From: Brumimicrobium sp040882265
GTDB taxonomy: Bacteria; Bacteroidota; Bacteroidia; Flavobacteriales_D; Crocinitomicaceae
Direction: 5' to 3'
Assembly (NCBI GenBank): GCA_040882265.1
Contig: JBBEBO010000155.1
Coordinates: 1-64,000, forward strand
Length of the DNA: 64,000 nucleotides
Numbering within the stretch: the first letter of the stretch is position 1; every line of letters begins with the position of its first letter. The notes under the pieces are model-generated. The model saw nothing but the letters and a program-made list of their open reading frames with translations. It did not search any database and was not told the origin of the DNA. A program made the translations under genes and the position numbers. Shown here piece by piece: positions 52,009 to 63,123 of this stretch.

Positions 52009-52569
52009 ATGGGAAAAAGTGAGTATTGGAAAGAAGAACGTGAACAGTTAAAACAAATTGTAGACAAATCTGGATTAGAAGAAAAGACGAAGTGGGGTAT
52101 TCCCGTTTATAATTATCAGGATAAAGACATTGTAGGTATTGTGGGTGTGAAATCGTATTTCGGATTGTGGTTTTACAATGGTGTTTTCCTAAAAGACAAA
52201 AGCAATCTTTTAGTTAACGCAGATAAAGAAGGTAAAACTAAATCAATGCGACAAATGCGTTTTAACGCTATTGATGAGGTTGATGAGAAGACCGTTTTGT
52301 CATATATTAAGGAAGCTATTGAAGTTGAGAAAAAAGGGTTGAAAATACCGAAAGAAAAAAAAGTTGTAGAAATGCCTAATTTATTGAAATCTACATTTGA
52401 AAAAGAACCAAAATTAAAAGAAGCATTTGCTGAATTTCCGCGTTATAAGCAAAATGAATTTATGGAGTACATTTCATCAGCTAAAATGGAAAGAACGAGG
52501 TTGAATAGATTGAATAAAATATCACCAATGATATTAAATGGATTGGGGTTGAATGACAAATACAGATAG
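52009..52569 (+). CDS. DUF1801 and YdeI/OmpD-associated domain protein
   Basis: 186 residues. N-terminal part (about 1-105) shows EEKTKWGIPVYNYQDKDIVGIVGVKSYFGLWFYNG, typical of DUF1801 (YdhG-like). C-terminal part (about 125-186, LKEAFAEFPRYKQNEFMEYISSAKMERTRLNRLNK) fits the YdeI/OmdA family. Function unknown; often linked to stress. Single gene. Confidence 0.82.
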   Translation: MGKSEYWKEEREQLKQIVDKSGLEEKTKWGIPVYNYQDKDIVGIVGVKSYFGLWFYNGVFLKDKSNLLVNADKEGKTKSMRQMRFNAIDEVDEKTVLSYIKEAIEVEKKGLKIPKEKKVVEMPNLLKSTFEKEPKLKEAFAEFPRYKQNEFMEYISSAKMERTRLNRLNKISPMILNGLGLNDKYR

Positions 52570-52755
52570 TTTACGATTGTTATAACCGACACAAGTCAAT
52601 ATATTTCAACTGTTAAGAAGGAGCAGTCTTCAAGCGAATTAGTAATATAAACTTATTATTTACTGATTATTTTGGTTAGATAAAAGATTATATAATAAAA
52701 TCTCTTGTATTTCGGACACCAAACTATTACTAACTTCGTTATTAGATATGTATTT

Positions 52756-55700
52756 ATGGGGGCTGTTCGCAATTTATTTTTGTTTGGGATTTTCTTCTTC
52801 TGCTGTTTGCTCAATGCTTTCGGACAGGAAGGAAGTTTGCGAATAAAAAAAATCCCAGTTACTTTAGATACAATAGTTTTAGATTCACTTACTATTTTTA
52901 ATACCAGTTTCCATGCATTTTGTGAAAATGAAGAGATTTCGGATGAAGACTTTTACCTCAATAGCATAACAAAAGAATTTTATTACAAAGGCAAATGTTC
53001 AGATAGCATTTCCATTTCGTATAGAGTATTCCCAATTGATTTTGATAAATCATATCAGCAAAAGGATACCTCCATAATTTATAAAAACAAAGGTGATGAA
53101 AAAGAGTATTATTTTGATAATACAAGTGAGTCAACTGACTTTTTTGGAGGAAGCAGCATTAAGAAGTCGGGAAGTATTTCTAGAGGAATAGCATTTGGAA
53201 ATAGTCAAGACCTTTCAGTAAATTCAACTTTAAACCTTCAACTTTCAGGAGATATTTCGGAAAACATGAAAATTAAGGCATCAGTAACTGATGACAACTT
53301 ACCGATTCAACCAGACGGAAATACTAATCAGCTACAGGAATTTGACCAAGTTTTTATTCAACTTTATGGAGATCAATACAAAATTATTGCTGGTGATTTT
53401 TGGCTTAAAAAACCTAAAGGTCACTTTATGAATTATAACAAACGTGCTCAAGGATTGTATGGACAGTATAGTTGGAAAAATGATAATGATGGAAAATGGT
53501 CAGTACAGGGAGCTGGTGCTTTATCAAAAGGAAAGTTTGCGAGAAACATTATTCAAGGTGCAGAGGGGAACCAAGGTCCTTACAGGTTAACCGGAAATGA
53601 AAATGAGCCTTTTATAATGGTTTTATCAGGAACAGAAAAAGTGTATTTAGATGGTAAATTAATGGAACGTGGACAAGAGTATGACTATGTTGTTAACTAC
53701 AATACAGCTGAAATAACATTTACAACAAGACATCAAATCACAAAAGATGTACGGATTGTTGTTGAATTTCAATATACAGATCAAAATTATGCGAGGTCGC
53801 TTTTTCAAGGTGGAACTGAGTATGAAAGCGAAAAGTTTGATTTTTGGTTAAACATGTATTCAGAACAAGATGCCAAAAATCAAACGCTTCAACAAGACTT
53901 AAGTATGAATGATAAAAAACTTCTTACCGAAATTGGTGACAGCTTAGATTTGGCGAGGTCAACATCTATTGACAGTATTGGGTTTGTAAATAATCAAGTC
54001 ACCTATAAGATGGTTGATTCCTTGGGAGCTGACTCTGTTTTGGTGTATAGCGTTAATCCGGATTCCGCATACTATAGAGCTACGTTTACAAATGTAGGTA
54101 TGGGAAATGGAGATTATGTTTTTGATAGATTTACAGCTGTAGGTCGGGTTTATAAGTGGGTTGAGCCAGTAAATGGAGAACCACAAGGCGACTTTGCTCC
54201 TGCGAGATTAATTGTTACACCTAAAAAACAATCCATGGTAACAACAGGAGCTGCTTACAGATTTAACAAGAATTTCCAGATACAGACAGAACTAAGTACT
54301 TCAAACAACGACCTGAATACTTTTTCTCGTCATGACAGTGGTGATGATCGGGCTTATGCAAATAATACGAAGCTAAATGGAGTCTTTGATTTAGGAAAGG
54401 ACAGTATTCCCAAATGGCAACTTGAAACTGAAGCAGAGATTGAGTACAGAACAGAGTTTTTTAATCCGATTGAACGTTACCGTGGAGTTGAGTTTGATAG
54501 AGATTGGAATATTCGTGGAAGAGATTATCAAGGACAACAATTATTAGCCAACTTAAAGGGTGGATTAAGAAATAAAAAATTTGGTATATTAAATATTGAA
54601 GGTCAAAATTTTTCGTTGGGAAATGATTATCAAGGAAATCGCGCTAGATTTTTTGGAGATTGGGATCAGAATGGATTTAAAGCCGATTGGGATGGTAGCT
54701 ACTTAAATGCATCTACAGAAAATGAGAATACATATATTAGGCACGTATCAGATATTTCACAAAAAATTGGAAAAGTAAGAATAGGATTCAAAGATGATCA
54801 TGAGCTAAATAGATTTAATTTGGGGGATACTTCATTAAGCACTGATTCATATCAATGGTATGATTGGCAAGTGTATATTACACAAGCAGATTCGTCTGAT
54901 AATTCATTTAAACTTTTTTATAGAGAGCGTTATGATTGGAAAAGCGATACTTCTAGATTGGTAGATGCGGCAAAAGGGCGTAGTATAGGTGCTGAATACA
55001 ATTGGATTACGAATAAAGCTTCTAAATTAAATACAGTTGTAAGTTATCGTACGCTGGATATAAAAGAAGAAGGTTTAATTAATCAAGAACCTGAAAACAC
55101 ATTTATTGGAAGAGTAGATTATAGTTTAAAACTTTTAAAGGGAGCACTTACTGCCAATACTTTTTATGAAGTTGGTTCAGGGTTGGAATTAAAAAAAGAA
55201 TTTTTATACATTGAAGTTAATGCAGGTCAGGGAGTCTATACATGGATAGATTATAATAATGATGGCGTAAAAGACTTAAATGAATTTGAGGTTGCACAAT
55301 ATCAAGATCAAGCAAATTATATTCGTGTGTTTACCCCGAGTAATGAATATGTAAGAACTTACTCAAATGAATTTAATCAAAGTTTATTTTGGCGACCAGA
55401 AAGAATTTGGGCCAGTGAAGAAGGAGTCAAAAAATTTATTTCTAGATTTTCAAATCAAACTCGATTTAGAGTAAATAATAAAACTTCAGACCAAGATGCA
55501 AATACATACAATCCTTTGTCAAGAGAAGTAGCAGATACAAGTCTTATTAGCTTTAATTCAACTATTAAAAATACACTTTTCTTCAATAGAACAAATAGTA
55601 TTTTTGGAGCGGATTATACTTTTTCAGACGCTGGCTCGAAAACACTTTTAGCAAATGGCTTCGATGCAAGATCTAACACTTCTCATGCAATTAACTTTCG

Positions 55701-56199
55701 TTGGAATATAAAAAGGAAGTTTACATTAAAGTCTGAAGGAGAGATTGGCGAAAAAAACTCTTCAGCAGATTATACTACTGGAAGAGATTATGGTATTGAT
55801 TTTTATAAAATTGCCCCTTCTATCATTTATCAACCAAACACAAAATTTAGAGTTTCACTAAATGGTCGTTATGAAGATAAAAAAAATCACGCTGATTTTG
55901 GTGGAGAGGTTGCTTTGATTAGAGACTTAGGAATTCAATTTAAGCTTAATCAAGCAGAGAAAGGAAGCCTTCAAGGTGAATTTAAAGCTATAAATATTGC
56001 TTATGATGGAATAGAGAATAATGCAATAGCATTTGAAATGTTAGAATCACTTCGTCCTGGCAATAATTTTACTTGGAACCTCGGTTATCAAAGAAGTTTA
56101 TCTGAAAATTTACAAATTAGCGTGCAATATAATGGTCGAAAATCTGAGGAAAATGATATGATCCACGCTGGTGGAGTTGAAGTGAGGGCGTTTTTCTAA
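52756..56199 (+). CDS. Large outer-membrane beta-barrel-like protein
   Basis: 1147 residues from ATG 52756 (a TTG 51 bases upstream is in frame). Signal peptide (about 1-24, FLFGIFFFCCLLNAFGQ). The early part has GSISRGIAFGNSQDLSVNSTLNLQLSGDIS and NLPIQPDGNTNQLQEFDQVFIQLYG, which recur in SprA-like and other large Bacteroidota outer-membrane proteins; the rest is strand-rich and ends in AFF. Function unknown; a surface or envelope scaffold is possible. The SprB-like gene lies downstream, but no shared operon is shown. Confidence 0.7.
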   Translation: MGAVRNLFLFGIFFFCCLLNAFGQEGSLRIKKIPVTLDTIVLDSLTIFNTSFHAFCENEEISDEDFYLNSITKEFYYKGKCSDSISISYRVFPIDFDKSYQQKDTSIIYKNKGDEKEYYFDNTSESTDFFGGSSIKKSGSISRGIAFGNSQDLSVNSTLNLQLSGDISENMKIKASVTDDNLPIQPDGNTNQLQEFDQVFIQLYGDQYKIIAGDFWLKKPKGHFMNYNKRAQGLYGQYSWKNDNDGKWSVQGAGALSKGKFARNIIQGAEGNQGPYRLTGNENEPFIMVLSGTEKVYLDGKLMERGQEYDYVVNYNTAEITFTTRHQITKDVRIVVEFQYTDQNYARSLFQGGTEYESEKFDFWLNMYSEQDAKNQTLQQDLSMNDKKLLTEIGDSLDLARSTSIDSIGFVNNQVTYKMVDSLGADSVLVYSVNPDSAYYRATFTNVGMGNGDYVFDRFTAVGRVYKWVEPVNGEPQGDFAPARLIVTPKKQSMVTTGAAYRFNKNFQIQTELSTSNNDLNTFSRHDSGDDRAYANNTKLNGVFDLGKDSIPKWQLETEAEIEYRTEFFNPIERYRGVEFDRDWNIRGRDYQGQQLLANLKGGLRNKKFGILNIEGQNFSLGNDYQGNRARFFGDWDQNGFKADWDGSYLNASTENENTYIRHVSDISQKIGKVRIGFKDDHELNRFNLGDTSLSTDSYQWYDWQVYITQADSSDNSFKLFYRERYDWKSDTSRLVDAAKGRSIGAEYNWITNKASKLNTVVSYRTLDIKEEGLINQEPENTFIGRVDYSLKLLKGALTANTFYEVGSGLELKKEFLYIEVNAGQGVYTWIDYNNDGVKDLNEFEVAQYQDQANYIRVFTPSNEYVRTYSNEFNQSLFWRPERIWASEEGVKKFISRFSNQTRFRVNNKTSDQDANTYNPLSREVADTSLISFNSTIKNTLFFNRTNSIFGADYTFSDAGSKTLLANGFDARSNTSHAINFRWNIKRKFTLKSEGEIGEKNSSADYTTGRDYGIDFYKIAPSIIYQPNTKFRVSLNGRYEDKKNHADFGGEVALIRDLGIQFKLNQAEKGSLQGEFKAINIAYDGIENNAIAFEMLESLRPGNNFTWNLGYQRSLSENLQISVQYNGRKSEENDMIHAGGVEVRAFF

Positions 56200-56547
56200 A
56201 TTTCTATGAGCTCAGTAGTTCAGTTCATGAATTTCTTTTTCTGTTTGGGATATTAAATTGGAAAATAAATAATTTTCAATTTAACCTGATTTAGGCACAA
56301 ATTTTCTTTTCCAAAACCTAACTGCTGTTTCTTGGAAATAATTAAAATTTCACAAACCACTTGGACGAACATTTTTGGATTGCAGATAAAGAATGATGTT
56401 GTATCTTGTTCATTATTCATTGATTGAGTCTTTTGTTATGTATTTTCCTTTAGTTTATCATTGATTAAATCACTGGTCAGTGTAAGTTAATACCAATATT
56501 TTGATGAATTTGATAGAGAAAAAAAACAAGGAGATCAGATTTCGTTT

Positions 56548-56555
56548 TATATTTG
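56548..56555 (+). promoter_or_regulatory. Possible -7 box of the SprB-like gene
   Basis: TATATTTG matches TAnnTTTG. The leader would be about 160 bases, holding the direct repeats. No -33 box at the right distance. Confidence 0.4.
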
Positions 56556-56577
56556 GAAGCAATAATAGACCTTTCAC

Positions 56578-56624
56578 ATTTAAATGTTAAAAAGTTTATG
56601 ATAATTAATTTAAATGTTAAAAAG
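56578..56624. repeat. 17-bp direct repeat pair in the leader region
   Basis: Identical 17-mers start at 56578 and 56608, 30 bases apart, close to three helical turns. May be a binding site for a regulator or a leader-RNA feature. Confidence 0.55.
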
Positions 56625-56718
56625 ATTCCTAAAATGGCAACCAAATGAAAATGAACATCGTATTAAATCATACAAGACACGCATACAGACGTTAAATACT
56701 TAATTAAATCTGCTCATT

Positions 56719-59700
56719 ATGAAACTATTTAAACATACTTTACTATTATTTGCACTCACACTAAGCTTTGTGTTCTTACCTTCGAATAAAGCCAGTGCAA
56801 CACACGTTGCGGGGGGGTATATTCAATTTCAATGTACTGGAACTCCTGGTCAATACATCGTAAGTTTATATTTATACAGAGATTGTAGTGGTACCACATT
56901 ATGGAATAATTATAATGTCAATTTTTCCAATGATTGTGGGCTTAATAATTTTAATGCAAATTTAGCATTAGCTTCTTCTCAAGAAGTTTCTCAGATTTGT
57001 CCCCAACAAGCAAACAATACAACATGTAGCGGAGGCACTTTGCCAGGTTATGAAGAGTACATATATACAGCAACTGTAAATTTAGGTGATTGTGATACTT
57101 GGACGGCTTCTTATAATTTATGTTGTAGAAATACGACTAACAACCTACAAGGTCAACAAAATTTTGGTATTTCAACAGAACTAAATACAGCTACTGACAA
57201 TTGTAATGACTCCCCACAAGTTTCAGCGCAACCAGAGCCTTATGTTTGTTTAAATCAACCAGTATCTTATAACTTAGGTGCGGTTGAACCTGATGGAGAT
57301 TCTCTTTCTTATGCTTTAGTTTCTGCTCAAACAAATGTTGGACAAGCAAATTATAACGCACCATATAATGGAGGAACACCAATGGCGGGGGTTAATATTG
57401 ATCCTGTTACTGGTACAGTTACTTATACACCAACGATTCAAGGTGCGTGGATCTTTGTTATTGAGGTGACGGAATTTAACGATGATGGAGATGTTGTAAG
57501 TGTTACAAATTATGAATACCAAACCTTTGTTGAAGTATGTAATAATACTCCTCCTCAACCACCTGATGCTATACCAGGAGGTGGTGTGACAAATGTTTCT
57601 GGTAGTATTGTTCAAAATGGACCCAATAGTTTAACATTGTGTCAAGGATTTCAAGGTTGTTTTGATGTAGTTTTTACGGATCCTGATGCAGGAGATATAC
57701 TTGATGTCCAGTCAAATTTGGCAAGTGTCCTCCCAGGTGCTACTATAACTGAAACAGGTACAAATCCAGTTACAGTGTCTGTTTGTTGGACGCCAGTTAC
57801 AACTTCTGGTACTGTGACTTTAAGCTTTTTAGTTGAAGATGATGCTTGTCCTATTGTCGGCCAAAATAATTATGCAGCATCGATTAATGTGGTAAACCCA
57901 GGTGTTCCGAGCGTTACAACTACTACTGAAGCCTGTGGTGGTACTGATGAAGGTACTGCGACAATTACAATGGCTGGAGGAGAAACGCCTTTTACATATA
58001 ATATAGCAGGACCAGTAAATGACTCCAATGGAAGTGGTTTCTTTGATGATTTACCTCCAGGAAACTATACCTACACTGTAAATACCGGTGGAGGCTGTGA
58101 TGTAGATGGTACTTTTGTGATTGATCCAGGTCCGCCGATGCCTGTAACAGTTACTTCTAATGAGGTAAGTTGTAATGGTGATTGTGATGGTAGTGCAACA
58201 GCTACTCCAACTGGAGGGACTGCACCTTATACATATATTTGGGAACAAGGAGGAACTGCAATAGGGCAGAATACACAAACAGCTTCAAATCTATGTGAAG
58301 GAACTTACGAAGTTACTGTAATTGATAACGCAGGATGTGAAACCGAAGAATCAATTGACGTTGATGAACCACCTGTATTAAGCGGTAATTTAACGCCAAC
58401 AGAAGCTACATGTAATGGAGACTGTGACGGAGAGGTTGAAGTTATAAACGTTGCTGGAGGAACAACTCCATATCAATATAATATTAATAATGGTGCTAAT
58501 CAAGGAGGGACAACTTTCACTGGGTTGTGTGAAGGAGCTCATGATGTAGAGATCGTTGACGATAATGGTTGTACATTACCTTTAAGTACAAATGTTAACG
58601 AACCAACTCCTCTTTCAGTTAATGTAACTGGAACTACAGATGCAACTTGTGGTTCAAATAACGGTACAATTACTGTTAACGGTGCTGGTGGAACTGGCCC
58701 TTATGAATATTCTGCTGGTGGTCCAAATCAAACAGCTACAACAATTGATAATTTAGCCCCAGGTACTTATACGATCACAATTACGGATGATAATAATTGT
58801 ACTGCAACAACAACTGCTAATATTGGCACTGTCGCTGCACCAACAGCTTTTGTTGATAATCAGGAAGACTTAAATTGCTTTGGTGGTAATAGTGGGTCTG
58901 TTATAATAGGTACAACAGGCGCTGATGCACCAATCACGTATACTCTAGGTGGTACGGGACAAGCTTCAAATAGTTTTACAGGATTGACTGCGGGAAGTTA
59001 TACTGTTGATATTCTAGATGGAAATGGTTGTGCTGCATCGGTTAATTTTACAATTAATGAACCTTCTGTTCTTACATATAACACTACAGCAACCCCAGCA
59101 TCATGTAATGGTGTATGTGATGGAGAAATTGATATTACTGCAAGTGGAGGAACGCCTCCATACGAATACTCTTCAGATAATGGATTGTCTTTCTCGACTA
59201 ATAATCCTTTAACAGGACTGTGTGCAGGCAATGTTAATGTTGTAGTTAGAGATGATGAAGGATGTCTTTCTAACTCTACTGTTAATATTACAGAACCTAC
59301 TGCACTATCTGCAACCTTTACTAATACAGATCCACTTTGTGAAGGATCTTGTGATGGAGAAATTGATGTTAATGCTAATGGTGGGAGTGCACCTTATTCT
59401 TATTCAGTTAATGGAGGTGGATTACAAGCGAGTAATATTTTAACGGGTTTGTGTGCAGATAATCATGACGTAATTGTTGAAGATGACAATGGTTGTGAAT
59501 TTTTATCAACCGAAGTTTTAACAGATCCTCCTGGGATCGATATAGACTCAATATCAATGAGTCCTTCTAATTGTGGATTTAATAATGGTGAACTGGAGGT
59601 AGAAGCTACGGGTGTTAACCCACCATTTCAATATTCTAGTAATGGTGGTGCAAATCAACCAACAGGATTTTATACTAACATGTTAGCGGGAGGATATAAT

Positions 59701-62700
59701 ATCATTGTAACTGATGATATCGGTTGTCAAGATTCAGCTTTCTTCGGGATTAACGATATTGAAATGGATGGAGAACTTGTGGCACAAACTGATGTTTCTT
59801 GTTTCGGTGGTAGTGATGGTACAGTCGAAGTAAACAACTTGGCAGGTGCCGCTCCAATTTCTTTTGAGTTAGATAATAGTGGTATTACTCAAACCAACGG
59901 AAACTTTAACGGATTATCTGAAGGTAGTCATATCGTTACTATTTATGATGCAGGTCTTTGTATCTATACAGTTCCGTTTACGATTAATCAACCAGATGAG
60001 ATAGACTTTGATACTGACGTTGAAGATGTTGTCTGTGATGGTGGATCAACAGGGGAAATTGAATTTACTAATGTCACAGGTGGAGTTGGTGGATATCAAT
60101 ACAGTATTGATGGCGGATTTGTCTTTCAAGCAAATCCAGTTTTTACTGGTCTTGCTGCTGGTACATATAACTTAATGGTTATAGATGGAAACAATTGTCC
60201 AGTGAATGGAACTGTAGATATAGATGAAGCACCACCTATTACTTATACTAATAATATTTTTGATCTATCATGTAATGGAGATAATTCTGGAGCGATTCAA
60301 ATCGTTGCAAATGGAGGTACAGGTGCTTACACATACAGTAATGATGATGGAGTAAACTTCCAAGCGGCGAGCAGTTTTGCTGGTCTAGCTGCAGGAGATT
60401 ATGATTTGGTGGTTCAAGATGCAGAGGGTTGTGAAGTTGAACAAACAGTTACTGTCGTTGAACCAGATCCTCTAACAGCAACTTATGTTACAACTGACGC
60501 TTTGTGTAATGGTGATTGTGACGGTGAACTTGATATTACCGCAAATGGAGGAACTACTCCTTATGTTTATAGTATTGATAATGGAAATACTTTAACTTCA
60601 AACTCAAATATTATTGGTATTTGCGCAAGTACTTTTACTGCTGTAGTTGAAGACGATCATGGATGTACTATTGATTCAGACGAGACTATAGGAGAGCCAA
60701 CAGAAGTAACATTTACTTCTACTGAGGTGCCTTCAACATGTAGTGACCCAAATGGAGAAATTGATATTGTTGCAAATGGTGGTACACCAGGCTATACTTA
60801 TAGCATTGATAACGGTAATACTTTTGATCCAGGAGATAACTTTAATGGTTTGACTGCTGGTACTTACGATATAGTAGTTGAAGATCAAAATAATTGTCCT
60901 GCTAATGGGTCGCAGGTTGTTACTGATGAAGCTTCTCCTGAAATAGACAATTTATCTGGAACGGATCCTTTTTGTAACGCTTCAGCAGATGGTGAGATAG
61001 ATGTAACGGCTTCTGGAGGAACTGGTGCTTTATCTTATTCTTTAGATGCAGGTGCGCCTCAAGCAAGTAATGTCTTTACGGGATTAACTGCTGGTACATA
61101 TACGATAACTGTTGAAGATGCTAACGGATGTACAGACTCTGAAGATATTACTTTAGATGAGCCAGACGTATTGACATTTACTTCAGCTGGGACAGATTTA
61201 TCTTGTTTTCAAAATTCAACAGGTAGCATTTCTGTAACTGCAAATGGAGGAACTCCAGCTTATCAGTATTCTTTTGATAATGGAACGAGCTTTGGATCGT
61301 CACCTTCTAATAACTTCATCGCTGCTGGTACTTACGATATAGTTGTTGAAGATAATAAAGGATGTCAAGCTACGGGTACAGAAACTATAAATGAACCGCC
61401 ATTGTTAGAGTTTGATAATATTACTTCTGTTGATGCATCTTGTAATAGTTTCTGTGATGGATCTATTGAGTTAGATGTAATTGGTGGATTTGCTCCATAT
61501 TCGTATGATTGGGATCAAGGTGTAGCTGGAGCGAATGACGATGAAGCTATTGGTTTATGCGCTGGAAACTACGGTTTCATCGTGACAGACGGTAATGGCT
61601 GTACAATTGCTGATGATGCAACAATCGATGAGCCTGATTCTGTTGAAATTGATAATATCATTACCTCTAACGTAGTTTGTCATGGTGATTGTGATGGGTC
61701 AATTGAGATAATTGCACCTACAGGTACTCAGTTCTCTATAGATGATGGTGTGAACTTCCAAGCTTCAAATATATTTCCTAATTTGTGTGACGGTGATTAC
61801 GAAATTGTCGTAGAAGATGCAGATGGTTGTAAAGTTGAGGATGATGCTAATATTTGGCAAGCAGATCCTATTACACTTGAGTTAACTGATGATACAACTG
61901 TTTGTTATGGTTATAATTATCAGCTTGTTGCGATTGGTGAAGGTGGTATACAGCCTTATACTTTCCAATGGAGTGAAGGAACAACTACTGAAGACACTTT
62001 GGATATTCTTAACGAAGAAACAGAAACGTATACAGTTGATATTTTTGATGATAATGGATGTACAGTTCCTCAAGAGTCTGTAACTGTAACGGTTATACCT
62101 TTACTTGATATTGATGTTTTTGCTGATACGACTATATGTCCTGGTGGTGATGCGGTTTTAACAGCAGAAGGGATTGATGGTTTGCCTAATTATGAATATA
62201 CTTGGAATAATGGAGAAACAGGGGCTTCAATAACTGTATCTCCAGAATCTATTACTTCGTACACAGCTACAGTAACTGACGAATGTCAAGATAACGCATC
62301 TGCAGATGCAACAGTTGATTTGTACGACTTACCAACAGTTTCATTCGAAGGGGATGAATTAGTGGGTTGTGTTCCACATACGGTTAATTTCACAAATACA
62401 ACAGATGAAAATCAAGTAGGTGATGATTGTTACTGGACTATTAATGGTGAAGATATACAAGGATGTGATGAAATTTCGTATGAGTTTAATTCACCTTTCT
62501 GTTATGATGTCTCTCTAACTGTTACGTCTCCAGAAGGATGTGTGAATGACACAACGTATTCTGAATACATTTGTATAGATGCAGATCCGATTGCTAATTT
62601 TGTTTTTAATCCAGACAGACCAACAACTGTGGATAATATAGTTGACTTCACAAACACTTCAAATAATGCAGTAGATTATAATTGGTCTTTCCAAGGTCAT

Positions 62701-63123
62701 GGTTCAACAAATGAAGTAAATCCTTCGATTGAATTTGATGATATAACTAAAGCCCAAGATATTACAATTTGTTTAGAAGCAATTTCAGAATATGGTTGTG
62801 TAGATGAGATTTGTACTGATATTACTATTTACGACGAGTTTGTATTGTATGTACCAAATACATTTACTCCAGATAATGATCAGTTTAATCCTGAGTTTGT
62901 TCCACAAATGCCTCCTGCTGCTGATATTAAAGAATATCAGTTGATTATCTTTAACAGATGGGGAGAGATTCTTTTTGAGTCTCATAACCAGTATGTTGGA
63001 TGGGATGGAACATATGGTGGAAACATTGTAAAAGACGGAACATATATTTGGCAAATAAAAGTTTTAGAAGGATCAAATGACAATGAAAGAGAATTCACAG
63101 GGCATGTTAATATCCTTAGATAA
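56719..63123 (+). CDS. SprB-like repeat surface protein with gliding-motility/T9SS C-terminal domain
   Basis: 2134 residues. Signal peptide (1-27), N-terminal Cys-containing domain (THVAGGYIQFQCTG, to about 390), then about 17 SprB-like repeats of roughly 77 residues (about 394-1714), each with forms of CNGDCDG, GGTxPYxYS, GLxAGxYxVxVxDxxGC and xEP. After them come two Ig-like modules, two PKD-type domains (about 1870-2030) and a CHU_C-type C-terminal domain (from about 2045; FTPDNDQFNP, FNRWGEILFES, DGTYIWQIKV). This tail directs secretion by type IX and surface anchoring. Likely an adhesin or motility filament. Confidence 0.88.
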   Translation: MKLFKHTLLLFALTLSFVFLPSNKASATHVAGGYIQFQCTGTPGQYIVSLYLYRDCSGTTLWNNYNVNFSNDCGLNNFNANLALASSQEVSQICPQQANNTTCSGGTLPGYEEYIYTATVNLGDCDTWTASYNLCCRNTTNNLQGQQNFGISTELNTATDNCNDSPQVSAQPEPYVCLNQPVSYNLGAVEPDGDSLSYALVSAQTNVGQANYNAPYNGGTPMAGVNIDPVTGTVTYTPTIQGAWIFVIEVTEFNDDGDVVSVTNYEYQTFVEVCNNTPPQPPDAIPGGGVTNVSGSIVQNGPNSLTLCQGFQGCFDVVFTDPDAGDILDVQSNLASVLPGATITETGTNPVTVSVCWTPVTTSGTVTLSFLVEDDACPIVGQNNYAASINVVNPGVPSVTTTTEACGGTDEGTATITMAGGETPFTYNIAGPVNDSNGSGFFDDLPPGNYTYTVNTGGGCDVDGTFVIDPGPPMPVTVTSNEVSCNGDCDGSATATPTGGTAPYTYIWEQGGTAIGQNTQTASNLCEGTYEVTVIDNAGCETEESIDVDEPPVLSGNLTPTEATCNGDCDGEVEVINVAGGTTPYQYNINNGANQGGTTFTGLCEGAHDVEIVDDNGCTLPLSTNVNEPTPLSVNVTGTTDATCGSNNGTITVNGAGGTGPYEYSAGGPNQTATTIDNLAPGTYTITITDDNNCTATTTANIGTVAAPTAFVDNQEDLNCFGGNSGSVIIGTTGADAPITYTLGGTGQASNSFTGLTAGSYTVDILDGNGCAASVNFTINEPSVLTYNTTATPASCNGVCDGEIDITASGGTPPYEYSSDNGLSFSTNNPLTGLCAGNVNVVVRDDEGCLSNSTVNITEPTALSATFTNTDPLCEGSCDGEIDVNANGGSAPYSYSVNGGGLQASNILTGLCADNHDVIVEDDNGCEFLSTEVLTDPPGIDIDSISMSPSNCGFNNGELEVEATGVNPPFQYSSNGGANQPTGFYTNMLAGGYNIIVTDDIGCQDSAFFGINDIEMDGELVAQTDVSCFGGSDGTVEVNNLAGAAPISFELDNSGITQTNGNFNGLSEGSHIVTIYDAGLCIYTVPFTINQPDEIDFDTDVEDVVCDGGSTGEIEFTNVTGGVGGYQYSIDGGFVFQANPVFTGLAAGTYNLMVIDGNNCPVNGTVDIDEAPPITYTNNIFDLSCNGDNSGAIQIVANGGTGAYTYSNDDGVNFQAASSFAGLAAGDYDLVVQDAEGCEVEQTVTVVEPDPLTATYVTTDALCNGDCDGELDITANGGTTPYVYSIDNGNTLTSNSNIIGICASTFTAVVEDDHGCTIDSDETIGEPTEVTFTSTEVPSTCSDPNGEIDIVANGGTPGYTYSIDNGNTFDPGDNFNGLTAGTYDIVVEDQNNCPANGSQVVTDEASPEIDNLSGTDPFCNASADGEIDVTASGGTGALSYSLDAGAPQASNVFTGLTAGTYTITVEDANGCTDSEDITLDEPDVLTFTSAGTDLSCFQNSTGSISVTANGGTPAYQYSFDNGTSFGSSPSNNFIAAGTYDIVVEDNKGCQATGTETINEPPLLEFDNITSVDASCNSFCDGSIELDVIGGFAPYSYDWDQGVAGANDDEAIGLCAGNYGFIVTDGNGCTIADDATIDEPDSVEIDNIITSNVVCHGDCDGSIEIIAPTGTQFSIDDGVNFQASNIFPNLCDGDYEIVVEDADGCKVEDDANIWQADPITLELTDDTTVCYGYNYQLVAIGEGGIQPYTFQWSEGTTTEDTLDILNEETETYTVDIFDDNGCTVPQESVTVTVIPLLDIDVFADTTICPGGDAVLTAEGIDGLPNYEYTWNNGETGASITVSPESITSYTATVTDECQDNASADATVDLYDLPTVSFEGDELVGCVPHTVNFTNTTDENQVGDDCYWTINGEDIQGCDEISYEFNSPFCYDVSLTVTSPEGCVNDTTYSEYICIDADPIANFVFNPDRPTTVDNIVDFTNTSNNAVDYNWSFQGHGSTNEVNPSIEFDDITKAQDITICLEAISEYGCVDEICTDITIYDEFVLYVPNTFTPDNDQFNPEFVPQMPPAADIKEYQLIIFNRWGEILFESHNQYVGWDGTYGGNIVKDGTYIWQIKVLEGSNDNEREFTGHVNILR

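Larger units (their letters stand above)
56200..56718. other. Intergenic region before the SprB-like gene
   Basis: About 520 AT-rich bases. A -7-like TATATTTG lies at 56548-56555 and a 17-base direct repeat (atttaaatgttaaaaag) at 56578-56594 and 56608-56624. No protein gene was seen. Confidence 0.55.
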
